Below, one piece after another: positions 34,966 to 46,499 of a stretch of DNA of 64,000 nucleotides; positions within the stretch are counted from its first letter, which is position 1, and every line of letters starts with the position of its first letter. A program made the translations under genes and the position numbers. Source of the DNA: Megachile rotundata. Its lineage: Eukaryota > Arthropoda > Insecta > Hymenoptera > Megachilidae. The stretch is from contig NC_134989.1 in NCBI RefSeq assembly GCF_050947335.1, positions 10,843,501 through 10,907,500 on the forward strand. Reading direction: 5' to 3'. The notes below the pieces were generated by a model. That model was not told the origin of the DNA and ran no database searches. It saw only the letters and a program-made list of their open reading frames with translations.

Positions 34966-35619
34966 ATCATTCACAAAAAAATAACCGCAAAAATAAACGC
35001 GTACATCGCTGAGGGGTTAAATCCACCTTGTCTCGAAAACCCACGACAGGTTCGAAAACAGTTTCAAACTGAGATTAGAAATATTTTTCGAGAAGAAGCG
35101 TAAGCTTATTTCTGTCCGTTGGATCCTAATAATCGAAACCGCTCTTTCCCTTTGATCCTTTCATCTTTCCTGAAAATCCACCCTTTTCCACGTTCGCCTC
35201 CTTTCTTTCGCCGGCTTCACGCCTAATTTCGCCCGCATTATACTCGCAAGCAGGACAAATAATTACGCGGCCAAACCTTGGGTCATTGTAGTCTCCGAAC
35301 TCTGCTCGATGTCGAGTAATCGCTGCTATCGTAATTGGATCGAGCATTGCGAACTGGGAAATGCATGCAATGCACTGACTAATTGGAAGAAGGGTCGAAT
35401 AGGGCCTTCTATTTTTCTCCAATTAACGCCTAGGGGTTCATGGCAGATGGAACTTCGTCACTGATAGTTATTAAAAATTGGAGACTAGTTTGCAGAAATT
35501 AGTGGAGTTGAAACTTTTGTAGATTGGTTATTCGATTACTTTTAAGTTAGGGTACTTTAGGTTTGATATATGTAGAAAATACGAGGGATGGACAGAGTTG
35601 AATTTCGAAATGGCAGAAG
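34966..35619. other. Unique DNA, no gene recognised
   Basis: Single-copy, moderately balanced sequence. The 98-residue minus-strand frame at 35,126-35,422 has no family I recognise. Confidence 0.4.
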
Positions 35620-36010
35620 TAAAAATTTCAAAAATTCAAAAATTCCACAATTTCAAAGTTACAAAATGTCAAATTCTCAAAAGTTCAAAAATTGCAAGGT
35701 GTTAAATTTTCAAAAATTCCAAAATTTGAAAATAGCCAAATTCTCAAAAATTCCAAAATTCCAAAAAGCCAAATTCTCAAGAATCCAATTTCTTAAAAAT
35801 TCCATAAACCTCAAAACACCAAATTCTCAAAAATTCCAAAATTCCAAAAAGCCAAATTCTCAAGAATCCAAATTCTTAAAAATTCCATAAACCTCAAAAC
35901 ACCAAATTCTCCAAAATTCCACAAATCTAAAAATTCCAAAATTTCACAAATCTAAAAATTCCAAAATTCCACAAATCTAAAAATTCCAAAATTCCAAAAA
36001 CCAAAATTTG
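35620..36010. repeat. AAAAATTCCAAAATT-type tandem repeat
   Basis: Imperfect repeats of CAAAAATTCCAAAATT and CCAAATTCTCAAGAATCC. A ~70-bp block at 35,765-35,830 is repeated at 35,833-35,900, showing a higher-order duplication. The last part repeats CACAAATCTAAAAATTCC. Confidence 0.88.
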
Positions 36011-37100
36011 ACACTCTTACAGTTTGAAAATCCCCAGCTCGTACTAAAAACATAAAGCGAGTTACCGAACGATATTGAGCCATGAAAAATGAAGCAAACT
36101 CGGTTCTGATGAAAACATCGTTAAAGAGGGACAAACATAATCGTGGATCAGAATGATTCTTCATGGGTCATTGTCTCAGAGGCTGCACTTTCTAGTTCAA
36201 AGGTTAGGATAAACTTGTGGATGACTAACGAGGAATTAGTCATTGCACGAAATAATGAATCTGAATAAATAAAGCGTGCTTTGAAGAATCTCAGTCTGTC
36301 CTATCTCTACCAAGAAACTTTTGATGTTCCTGAATGAATGGTGTATTGAGGAAACACGTTGGTTTATTAGAAATTATAGTTGCAGTGAGATATATTGAAA
36401 TACTATCATTATATAATACTTTCATTATTACTTATTATATTTATTATTATCATTATTTATTCAATACATATTTTATGCGAACTAAATAACAATTATTGCA
36501 AATTTTACAAATTTTGTTCAATAAGAGCCACATGTAAAAAAATAAAACAAATGGTGAATATTTTATTGAAATAGAAATTATTAATATAAAATGTATTTAA
36601 TTGTGATGATTGATGTTATAATTTATTTTAAAGGTATTGAGTTACAAAAATTCATAATAAAAAATTTCTAAATTATAATAAAATTATGACATGCTTGAAA
36701 AAATCAACATGAACGTTATCTAAGAAGATCTAAGTATTAACTGATCTAAGAAACGGAAGTAAGGTGGCAAGAAAAGGTGTACTGAAGTGTAACGAGTTTG
36801 ATTTAATGATCAGTTTCTACAAAATCGACGAAAGATTAATTAACAGTTGATAAATGATGTAATAATTGGTGGTAAATTGTAGGCGTAACTGATTTATCAT
36901 CGTTCGCCTGAAATGCATCTAGAAAACCAGCAAAGCGTCTTTTAATGACCCTTGGAATGGTCGTAGTATCTTAATCTTTTGAAAATACCGCAATTAAAAG
37001 AGTGTATCATTGAATCTAACATCATCACGAGTCACTCAACGCATAACAATAATATCCTGACCCTTTGTAGCGTTTTTATGTCTTTATTTATCAATTTGTG
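36011..37100. other. AT-rich unique DNA
   Basis: Single-copy sequence, very AT-rich at 36,400-36,700. No gene recognised. Confidence 0.4.
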
Positions 37101-37104
37101 GTAA

Positions 37105-37495
37105 TGGTTAAGTATACTAATTGGTAAAATTGGTAAAATTAGTAAAATTGGTAAAATTGGTAAAATTGGTAAAATTGGTAAAATTGGTAAAATTGGTAAA
37201 ATTGGTAAAATTGGTAAAATTGGTAAAATTGGTAAAATTTGTAAAATTGGTAAAATTGTTAAAATTGTTAAAATTGTTAAATTATTAAAATGGTTAAAAT
37301 TGGTAAAATTGGTAAAATTGTTAAAATTGTTAAAATTGTTAAAATTGTTAAAATTGTTAAAATTGTTAAAATTGTCAAAATTAAAAAAATTATACAAATT
37401 GTCAAAATTGTCAAAATTGTCAAAATGGTTAAAATTGTGAAAACTGTAAAAATGATAAAAATTGTCAAAATTATTAAAATTGCTAAGTCTTGAAA
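37105..37495. repeat. 9-bp tandem repeat (TTGGTAAAA / TTGTTAAAA)
   Basis: About 42 copies of a 9-bp unit in blocks: TTGGTAAAA (37,120-37,255), TTGTTAAAA (37,255-37,375, with a short return to TTGGTAAAA), then TTGTCAAAA (37,375-37,425). Blocks of identical variants suggest successive local expansions. Confidence 0.96.
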
Positions 37496-37499
37496 TCGT

Positions 37500-38640
37500 T
37501 AAAAATTGATAAAACTGATATAATTGTTAAAATGTAGTAATTCAAAAGTACCCACATTCTCAAGTGTTCAGATAACAAAACTATAATTAAATTTTACACA
37601 AAAGTTGCTCTGTCCACATAGCCAAATCCAACCCTTAACATACCCAATAAACCCTAACATTCCCACCCGCGCCATATACCAAGATTCTACCACCGTTCAT
37701 TCACATTTCCCGCCATTACGAGCAGAGCACCCGGTATCTAGTTCTGAATTATTTACAGTAGCAGCAAAGGCACGAAAGTTTAGACGAGTATCTCGCCGAG
37801 TAATTAAACCATCTCGAAGTATAGAGCGGAAGAAATAGAATTGGCGACTTGTAACGCGAAGCTTCCTGGTCGAGAAAAGGGGGAGGTTCAGCCACCCTGA
37901 TAGGAGGGACTCCTTTTATCCGGCAAGATTTTGTAAAGACGAAACTCCTCTCTTCTGGTCGGTTACTGCGCAGTATACATATACCAATAACTGGAACAAA
38001 GCCCACTTTGAAAGACGGCCCCAACAGCACCGGTTGAATGGACAGCTCACAGCTTTGGGGAGTGGGAGCCAGTCGGTGTGCTAGCCGGGTGCTTGAATCA
38101 TCCCTTGCTGCTAAACATCCCCCCTATTTCACGAGCGGGGGGCCTTTACACGGGGTGAACTCGTGTTTATCTGCAGGTTGTACTTAGACAGACGCAATAT
38201 CCACAAAATCATTTGCCTGTATTATCTGGTTAACTGCCCACAGAACTTTTTCATTTACTCTACGCATTCCTTTTTGGTCGTGGTTTACCCCAGTTTTATT
38301 CACCGAAATTTACGAATTAATTCTTTTAGTAAGATATTCTGTTACTGTTATATTTTCATAATAGAATGTTTGTTCATAATTTGTTTTATAATAGAGTCAA
38401 GTTAGTCAAGATAGGGTCAGACTTGTGTAAGTTTACTGTACTTGGTATTATACATTATTACTATTACACATTATTATACATTCGAAGTATTTATAACTTT
38501 GTATAACGAAGTATCAATAGTATAACTTATAACTTTGATGTCAATAACTTCTACATTTCTATTTATTTTCTAATACTCCGCTAAAACTAGTGGTACAGTA
38601 TTAATATTGCAGTTTGTTTCTGTCTATTAAATTTATTCGT
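37500..38640. other. Unique DNA, with a GC-rich patch at 37.85-38.18 kb
   Basis: The patch at 37,850-38,180 is GC-rich and contains CAGTCGGTGTG (possible initiator-like word at 38,073) and CTGCAG/GTTGT at about 38,172. Either could be part of a short exon, but no coding frame supports it. Confidence 0.35.
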
Positions 38641-38659
38641 ACACTCAAAGAAGCCTCGC

Positions 38660-38710
38660 TACGCGCATGCGCGTATCGAACTGCGCACGCATCCTATCTG
38701 CGCAGACTCA
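38660..38710. promoter_or_regulatory. NRF-1/erect-wing-type palindromes
   Basis: The perfect palindrome CGCGCATGCGCG lies at 38,662-38,673. CTGCGCACGC follows at 38,681 and CTGCGCAGA at about 38,699. GCGCATGCGC is the consensus of the NRF-1/EWG family, usually found in promoters. The sites sit alone in AT-rich DNA, so a promoter is possible but unproven. Confidence 0.45.
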
Positions 38711-40020
38711 GCCTAAATATAATTCATTACTACGCAGCGTGAAGGACCAACCTCAATTACGTCCAATTGATTTTATTTCATAAATAAACAACCATATCTT
38801 TTTACCAAATGAAATAGAACCTTTTCAAGTGTTCCACAATATATCTTCAAGTGCTCCAACATTTTCAAGTGAAACATTTTACAGAATATTTTCAGACAAC
38901 ATCGAACATACACTATACAATTATAATATCAATTTAAACTTCCAATTACATTATTTTTAAACTTATTAATAATTACGGGAACAAATTCTTTGGTTATCGC
39001 AGACATTTTACACTGAGTATATTCACAATTCTCGTGTCTGCCGATCGAAGGTCGACTTCAAATTCAATAACCATTATTTAAGCAGTTTACAGGAGAAAAA
39101 TCGCCTATCGTATCCAGCAACATTTTCCATATTTTCAGTGTACTCGGTAGAAACGTACTCGAGTTGTCGCTTTTGATTTTATGTCAACGTAAGGTATTCG
39201 CGGTCCGTGGATGCTCGGAGATCCCGTAGCGAGTTTGCACGCGAAAAGATTATTTGTTTTACGGCCGCAAATAATAAGCATGAGCGGTCATTTGCAAATT
39301 GTCGTGATCGTTGCATCGCATCGGTTGCATGTGTCGGTCGAGGCGGCGACATGGCAGCAAGGTTGTCCTGGGGAAGCAGTTGAGGGCGACGGACTTATAC
39401 GGTAGGAAGTTATTCTTGACCTGTAATTTTAATAACGTGCAACGCGAGCTTTCCCAACAAAGCGTTTTCTATCCTCGATTCATCCGTGGATGCGGTTTTA
39501 TGCGAGATAAAGCATGAGCCGATAGAAAATCATCTCGGAAATAGAAGGCAGATCTGATTTAAGACGTGATGTCATTTGGATGTTTAGGTTTATCGGATTT
39601 TTACAGGTATGTTCGAAAACTTTGCCTGAAGTTTTTGTAAATTTTGATATTTGGGGATTTAGGGATTTGGACATGTGAATTATGGGATTTGAAGATTCGG
39701 AGATATGGGAATTTGAAGATTAACCTGGAATTTTGCAATTTACTGTTTGAGGAATTTCAGACTTTGAACATCTGGAAGCTCAAGATCTGAGGTTTCTGAT
39801 ATTTGGCGAATTTTGGAACTTGGAAATAAAGGACTGTATAAATTTAGAGAAATATTAGCAACTTTGATATTGTTGTATTTTAAAATATGACAATTTGAGA
39901 ACTTAAAAAATTACATTTAAATAATTGAAATAATTAAGCAAAACAATTTAAACAATTTCTGAATGTAATTGTGAATTGATTGTAGTTTAGTAATTTAGGA
40001 ATTTGCAAGTTAAAAAACAG
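38711..40020. other. Unique DNA, no gene recognised
   Basis: 38,740-39,120 is AT-rich. 39,180-39,540 is more balanced, with frames at 39,211-39,517 (+) that I do not recognise. 39,600-39,850 carries scattered GGGATTTG/GAAGATT words, a degenerate relative of the G-rich arrays. Confidence 0.4.
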
Positions 40021-41175
40021 TTTACTTCAGAGCCTCCGAAATACAATGTTTTGAAAACGAAATTAGAGCTTCAGCTCCCTTTCGTAAATCATCTAAAGGA
40101 CAGCGTGATAAGTCCTAAAATAATCGTCACGGTCACACCGGGTGTCCCGTTTCAACCAAAAAAAACTGGAAATGATTTTCCGAAATGATTCAGAGGTCGA
40201 TAAAATTTCGAACGATACGGTTTATCTGGTTGTTTCGAAACCCCGGCCAGATACGATCTGGCGTCGCGATCGTGAGCGGCGATAATCGGCACTCGAAAGA
40301 AAATATACAATCGTTCGGAGAGAAATGAGGCAAAGATTCCTTTAAATTTCGTCATTTTGGAAATACCCTCGTTTCTTTGTTTCGCGATATGCGTGCGCGC
40401 TCGCAATGAATTTATGCGGCGGGCAGGAACGCGCGCGAGCACGCCAACACGGATATAGTTATCCGCGTACCAGCCGTTATTCACATGGTAATCAGAGTGT
40501 TAAGCAATAAATTACCTGCATTACTGGGGAATATCGATTTGGGTAGAGGAGAGGGCGTACTCGGTCGCTGCAGTCCAATGCAGCTTCGTCGCTCGTGCCA
40601 AAGGTGAAGTGCTCTGCACCCCTAACGCTCTAACTTTGTTCGACTGGCAAACTTTTAACGCTGCTTTGTGACATAATGTCCGCGAGAGATTGTTCTTAAC
40701 CCTTCATCTGTCTACAGACATTTTACTAACTAATTTTTAGTAGGTCCATTTAATTTTCTATTAAGGAACTCTAGTGTAACTCATGGGAACAAAAATTATG
40801 ACAAGGTAGAATGTGAACATATGGAGGATGGTTTGGGAGATCAAATAGATTTATCTGTCTTGTACTAATATTTTGTTTCACTGTATTTTATTTCTGTACT
40901 GTTATTCTACTATTTAGCTTCATTATTATTTCACTAATTTTATTGTGTAATTATAGTACCATGTTACTTTTCTGTTTTATTGTTGTAGTGTTTTATCATT
41001 TATCGTCTCTGCTGTTTTATTATACTGTTATACAATTGCACCATTTTTTTAAATTATATTATTCTATTATTTTACCAGTTTACTACTTTACTTTCTGTTG
41101 ATGTAATGTACAAGTGTACTTTCATTCTAATATATGACTATAGTATTATGATATTCTACTTGCCTATATGATACA
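40021..41175. other. Unique DNA, no gene recognised
   Basis: 40,080-40,660 is CpG-containing with GCGCGC words near 40,390-40,445. The rest is AT-rich. The 110-residue minus-strand frame at 40,152-40,484 has no known domain. Confidence 0.4.
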
Positions 41176-41179
41176 TTGA

Positions 41180-41880
41180 AAGCACAAATTTTTAAAATAG
41201 ATTTTTAAAATAGATTTTTAAAATATTGTTTTTAAAGTATTGTTTTTAAAGTATTGTTTCTAAAATATTGTTTTTAAAGTATTGTGTTTAAAATAGATTT
41301 TTAAATGTATTATGTTTAAAATAGATTTTTAAAATATTGTTTTTAAAATAGATTTTTAAAGTATTGTTTTTAAAATATTGTTTTTAAAGTATTGTTTTTA
41401 AAATAGATTTTTGAAATATTGCTTTTAAAGTATTGTGTTTAAAATAGATTTTTAAAATAGATTTGTAAAATATTGTTTTTAAAATATTGTTTTTAAAGTA
41501 TTGTTCTTAAAATAGATTTTTAAAATATTGTTTTTAAAGTATTGTTTTTAAAATATTGTTTTTAAAATATTGTTTTTAAAGTATTGTTTTTAAAGTATTG
41601 TTTTTAAAGTATTGTTTTTAAAGTATTGTTATTAAAATAGATTTTTAAAATATTGTTTTTAAAATATTGTTTTTAAAGTATTGTTTTTAAAGTATTGTTT
41701 TTAAAGTATTGTTTTTAAAGTATTGTTTTTAAAGTATTGTTATTAAAATAGATTTTTAAAATATTGTTTTTAACATATTGTTTTTAAAATATTGTTTTTA
41801 AAGTATTGTTTTTAAAATATTGTTTTTAAAATATTGTTTTTAAAATATTGTTTTTAAAATAGATTTTTAAAATAGATTTT
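41180..41880. repeat. 14-bp tandem repeat (TATTGTTTTTAAAG / AATAGATTTTTAAA)
   Basis: About 48 copies of a 14-bp unit with two main variants, TATTGTTTTTAAA(A/G) and AATAGATTTTTAAA, interspersed. The block at about 41,567-41,650 recurs at about 41,655-41,760, indicating higher-order duplication. Confidence 0.96.
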
Positions 41881-42139
41881 ATTATTAAATTCAAGAACAA
41901 AGAAATCCATAATAATTCAGTAATCTTCCAAAACAATTATAAACTAATCAACATCACATCTATCTGATCATCTCAGCTCCAATCAGCAATGTAAACTTGC
42001 TATTTAGCATAAAAATTGAGTCGTAAATCTGTCGCGTGCCCATCAGTTAACGAGTTACTGTTTTTTACACGGTTGACACTGACCTTTGACACGTCACAAC
42101 GTCGTCACACCTATTTCTCACCCTCCTCCGAGCCGGTGA

Positions 42140-42420
42140 AAACGTATTTTATATAATTCCCGCGCAAGGTGCCCGAGCTGCGCAGTGCGCGTGCGCAGCG
42201 GTGTCCTTCGAAGGCTGCGAACGTTCTAGTGCGCAGCCGCAGTAAATCATTCTGTCGCATGGCGCGTTATCCGCGCGACTGCGAGCGGCCTCCGCGCGTC
42301 AAAATATTGTTACGGGATTGATAATTAACTGGGATTCCAGGCCTCCGTGAGAGTTGACGAGAAATTGCGACGTGATGGCTGGAGTCACGGACGAAACGGG
42401 ATCATGCGATGATACCGATT
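42140..42420. promoter_or_regulatory. GC-rich promoter-like island with NRF-1-type sites
   Basis: ATTTTATATAATT at 42,146-42,158 is followed by a GC-rich stretch with TGCGCAGTGCGC (42,179), GCGTGCGCAG (about 42,189) and GTGCGCAGCC (about 42,230). Clustered NRF-1-type words next to a TATA-like element in AT-rich DNA are promoter-like. No adjoining coding exon is recognisable, and the direction of transcription is unknown. Confidence 0.4.
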
Positions 42421-43510
42421 AAGCTTGGATTAATGCATTGTTCAGCTCTGTTCGAAAATAAACATAAAAGGCAAACTTAAGAGCCTTTATTTCTATCCTT
42501 CCACATTTATTATCTGGACCCTTAGTTTACTTCTAACAAATTCTGCGATATTTAAACACATTTTCTTTTAATTTAGTTCACATTTGGTAATAGTTTAGTT
42601 TGACAACTGTTAATTTAAGTTTGACAAGAAATTAAGTTCCTTGTAATATTTAATTTGATGTTAAAATTAGACACAATTATATTTTGTATTATTTTATAAG
42701 ATTTGTTGAATGTACATAATTTTTCAAAAGGTATTTTGAACACAAAGAAACTAGTTTGAAAGCGTTATCGGTTGAGCAAGTTAAAAGACATAAAGCAATT
42801 TTATCTCGTACAGTTTCTTGACTTTTTGGAATTATCGGTAGCCATTGGATACGCTATTGGATAACTAACGATTTCGAGGAATAATCATATTACACGTCAT
42901 ATACCCGTCACCTTGACCGATATTTCCAAGACGTCGTAATCTTGTTCAATGTTATCTTTACAAACGTTGCGCAGGTACACTCGAATTAGCAATAATATTA
43001 CTGCAACTATCCGAAGCATTAACTCGTTTGAGTACGGTGCTCTCAAAACGAGTAATCCGAAAGTCAATTTAAACTGAAATCAGTTTCAAGTCAAATATTT
43101 AAATATTTGATGATTACAAAGTAAATTCAAATTAGACTTCAAATTACTCGATGAACTTAAATAGATTTATAGACATTAAATACAATTAATACAATTTTTA
43201 ATTCGTTCGCGAGATTTGAACAAGAATTCTTGTTCAAACACTATTCTGCTTCTAAACGCAGATACCAGCGGTTCGTTATTAAATCGTGACCCAATCAAAT
43301 TGCATCCAAATGCTGTTCAACACGACAGAAACACTAATCCTGACTGTATGTTCATTGATTTAAAGAGCTCAGGAGACTCGTCAGACCTGTAATCCCAACA
43401 TCAATATAAATCAAACCACACCATCTGCATTCAATTTTCCTATTCTCCAACACTTGTGGATAGTTGTTCTACTTGCGGTTGCACCTTTGTTGGTGAACAA
43501 TGCATTGTCT
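42421..43510. other. AT-rich unique DNA
   Basis: Single-copy AT-rich sequence with no coding signal or structured element seen. Confidence 0.4.
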
Positions 43511-43514
43511 TTTA

Positions 43515-44835
43515 GAATTTTGACAAATTTGAAGATTTGGAGGTTTGGGCATTTGGGAGTTTGAGGACTTGGGAGTTTGGGGATTTGGAAGTTTGAGGAT
43601 TCGAGAGTTAGGAGATTTGAGAGCTTGGAAACTTGGGATGTTGGAGACTTGGGAATTTGAAGATTTGGGAGTTTGAGGATTCGAGAGTTAGGAAATTTGG
43701 GAGCTTGGAAGTTTGGGATGTTGGAAATTTGGGAGTTTGAAGATTTGAGAGGTTGGAAGTTTTCGAGGTTTGAGGATTTGGGAGTTAGGAGATTTGTGAG
43801 TTAGAAGACTTGTGAGTTTGAAGATTTGGAAGTTTGAGGACTTGAGAGTTTGGAGATTTGGGAGTTTGAGGATTCGAGAGTTAGGAAATTTGGAAGCTTG
43901 GAAGTTTGGGATGTTGAAAATTTGGGAGTTTGAAGATTTGAGAGATTGGGAGTTTTCGAGGTTTGAGGATTTGGGAGTTAGGAGATTTGTGAGTTAGAAG
44001 ATTTGTGAGTTTGAAGATTTAGGAGTTTGAGGACTTGAGAGTTTGGGGATTTGGGAGTTTGAGGGTTCGAGAGTTAGGAAATTTGGAAGCTTGGAAGTTT
44101 GGGATGTTGAAAATTTGGGAGTTTGAAGGTTTGAGAGATTAGAAGTTTTCGAAGTTTGAGGATTTGGGAGTTAGGAGATTTGTGAGTTAGAAGATTTGTG
44201 AGTTTGAAGATTTAGGAGTTTGAGGACTTGAGAGTTTGGGGATTTGGAAGTTTGAGGGTTCGAGAGTTAGGAGATTTGGGAGCTGCAAGCTTGAGATGTT
44301 GGAGATTTGGGAGTTTGAGGATTTGAGAGATTGTAAGTTTTCGAGGTTTGAGGATGTGAGAGTTAGGAGATTTGTGAGTTTCAGAATTTGAGAGTTTCAA
44401 GATTTGGAAGTTAGGGGTCTTGAGAGTTTGGAGATTTGGAAGTTAGAAGATTTGTGAGTTTGAAGATTTAGGAGTTTGAGGACTTGAGAGTTTGGGGATT
44501 TGGGAGTCTGAAGATTCGAGAGTTAGGAGATTTGGGAGCTGCAAGCTTGAGATGTTGGAGATTTGGGAGTTTGAGGATTTGAGAGATTGTAAGTTTTCGA
44601 GGTTTGAGGATGTGAGAGTTAGGAGATTTGTGAGTTTCAAGATTTGAGAGTTTCAAGATTTGGAAGTTAGGAGTCTTGAGAGTTTGAAGATTTGGAAGTT
44701 AGGTGATTTGAAAGTTTGAAGGATTTGAGAGTTTGGAGATTCAAGAGTTTAAGGATTTAGGTGTCTGGAGGTTTGGAAGTTTGAGACCCTGGGAATTTAA
44801 AGATTTAAGAGTTTCAAGATTTGGGACTTAAGGAT
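43515..44835 (+). repeat. G-rich array (GATTTGGGAGTTTGAG) with ~193-bp higher order
   Basis: Short words (GGGAGTTTGAG, GATTTGTGAGTT, TTCGAGAGTTAGGA) are organised in a longer unit. The marker TTTCGA(G/A)GTTTGAGG occurs at 43,761, 43,954, 44,147, 44,339 and 44,595, spacing 193, 193, 192 and then 256 bp. The 256-bp interval indicates a copy with an extra insertion. The plus strand is G-rich. Minus-strand Ser/Leu/Asn-rich frames are artefacts. Confidence 0.93.
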
Positions 44836-44859
44836 TTGGGAATTTGCATAGTTGGAAGT

Positions 44860-45116
44860 ACACTTTGAAATTTTATAGGTATCAGATTGATGTAGTTTTA
44901 AGTGTGGATATTATTGAAATTATGTATTTGTACATTTTTTTAATTTTCGAGTTTGCATATACACAATTCAGAAGTTGTGAGATCTGGAACTTAACACATA
45001 TGTCTGTTCCTGTATATGCAAACTCGAAATTTAAAAAATGTACAAATACATAATTTCAATAATATCCACACTTAAAACTACATCAACCTGATACCTATAA
45101 AATTTCCAAGTGCATT
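44860..45116. mobile_element. ~257-bp imperfect inverted repeat, foldback/MITE-like
   Basis: The left arm (about 44,860-44,963) and right arm (45,011 to about 45,116) are reverse complements at roughly 90%, with one single-base gap and a 47-bp loop (44,964-45,010). The arms share GAAATTTTATAGGTATCAG and CGAGTTTGCATATAC. It begins where the G-rich array ends. It may be a small foldback transposon; clear target duplications were not seen. Confidence 0.65.
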
Positions 45117-45920
45117 TCTAACTCTTTCAAATACGAAGCGATCACAAATGCTCGTCAATGCGTTAAGAACGCATTATACATAAAGTTGAAAGAGTTCCCA
45201 TACTGCATTGAATCGATCACTCTGATCGTTCAAACAGGGAAACTATGTGTCTCCACTTACGCATACACGATGGTCCGTCTGATAGCGACTGCATGACGAA
45301 AACACGTTATAATTTGGTCGATTACGCGACCACAGGAGAATTCGTAGTGCGACCAAGCAATCAATCAGGTCTGAGAAAAAAAAGGAAAAAAGGGAAAAAC
45401 AACGCGGTCGCCTGAGGAAAACTCCTTTTGCTCCCGGGTTTGCCGACGTTGCAGTTCGACCGATCGAGTTAAAACCTTCTAATACGTTAATCGCTTCAGT
45501 CTGCCGCGATTGCAGATAGAGTTTCATCACCGACAGCTATTGCTTATGGTACGACGAGGCCTTAAATGGTCCTTCGTGCTAAGAGCGATTTGATACTCGA
45601 GGCTAGTCGCCGGTGTACGTTTTCTTCAGTTTTCCTGCATCCTTTGCTCCACGGCCGTTAGTTTCTCCGCTACTCCATTTTTAGCCTGTCCTAGACGCGT
45701 ATAAAGCAATACCACTTTCGAACCATTGCTCCGAAGTGTCCAAAATATTGCGCTTCAATTACTGCGGGACGCGCCATTTTTATGCGAGAGCGCTAAGGTC
45801 CGCGCCTAAAATGGCGGACGAAAATAGGCAGGACAATTCTTTGATTAACGGACAATAGTTCCGTTAGGCAGGACAAATTTTTCTTCGGTGTAACTCAACA
45901 ATGTTAGAGTCAGGTATTGT
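45117..45920. other. Unique DNA, partly GC-rich
   Basis: 45,240-45,840 is mixed to CpG-containing. GGCAGGACAA occurs twice about 47 bp apart (near 45,828 and 45,873). The 95-residue minus frame at 45,243-45,530 is unrecognised. Confidence 0.4.
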
Positions 45921-45923
45921 ATG

Positions 45924-46493
45924 TCATGGAGATAAGTCAGACGAATTTGGAGGATGTTGGAGCACACAGACTTTTTTCGCCAAAAATTCACGAACAGTTC
46001 TGTGACATGGTGCATCATGCAACAGAAACCAACTTCCCAGCACTCGATATTCGGGCCTCACACGAACGATCCTCCTCCACAAATGTTCCACAACACCCAG
46101 ATAATATTCGCCATTAACATTTTGTCTCTGTGGAACGAATTTCCGAAGTATAATTCCTTTAGAATCGTAAAAGCAAATTAACATTGTCTTCTCCTGCGAC
46201 TTCTGGAATCGCAATTTTTTGATTTTGGAGAGCCTGGATTTCCACGTAGCACTTTGGCGCTTTGTTTGAGGTTCATACTTGAAGCACCAAGTCCCATCAC
46301 TAGTTACAATTGACTCCAGGAATATACAGTTTCGTCTGGCTGTTTTGATAAGATCCTCAACGCGAGCAATTTGTTGCAGTTGCTTGTGATTTTGTGACAC
46401 GGTGACGAAAGGTTCTGTTGCATCAAACGCTATAATTCTTTGCTCGATTCCAATAATGTTGTGTTTTGTAGGGGAGGTGTTTTCAGATAACAT
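45924..46493 (-). pseudogene. Mariner transposase, truncated pseudogene
   Basis: The minus-strand frame of 189 codons resembles the catalytic part of an insect mariner transposase. Family-typical blocks in order: FLESIVTSDGTW (residues 58-69, first catalytic Asp at 66), ETKRQS-like QTKRQSATWKS (76-86), KTMLICFYDSKGI (102-114), NGEYY (127-131), LHDAPCHRTVREFLAKK (158-174, second Asp at 160), HPPNSSDLSP (180-189). The N-terminal helix-turn-helix region is missing. The stop falls just before the expected third catalytic Asp, the Asn after the second Asp is lost, and the frame is short of the ~345 residues usual for the family, so it cannot be active. What follows the stop no longer resembles mariner. 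Confidence 0.9.
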
Positions 46494-46499
46494 GTTTTA

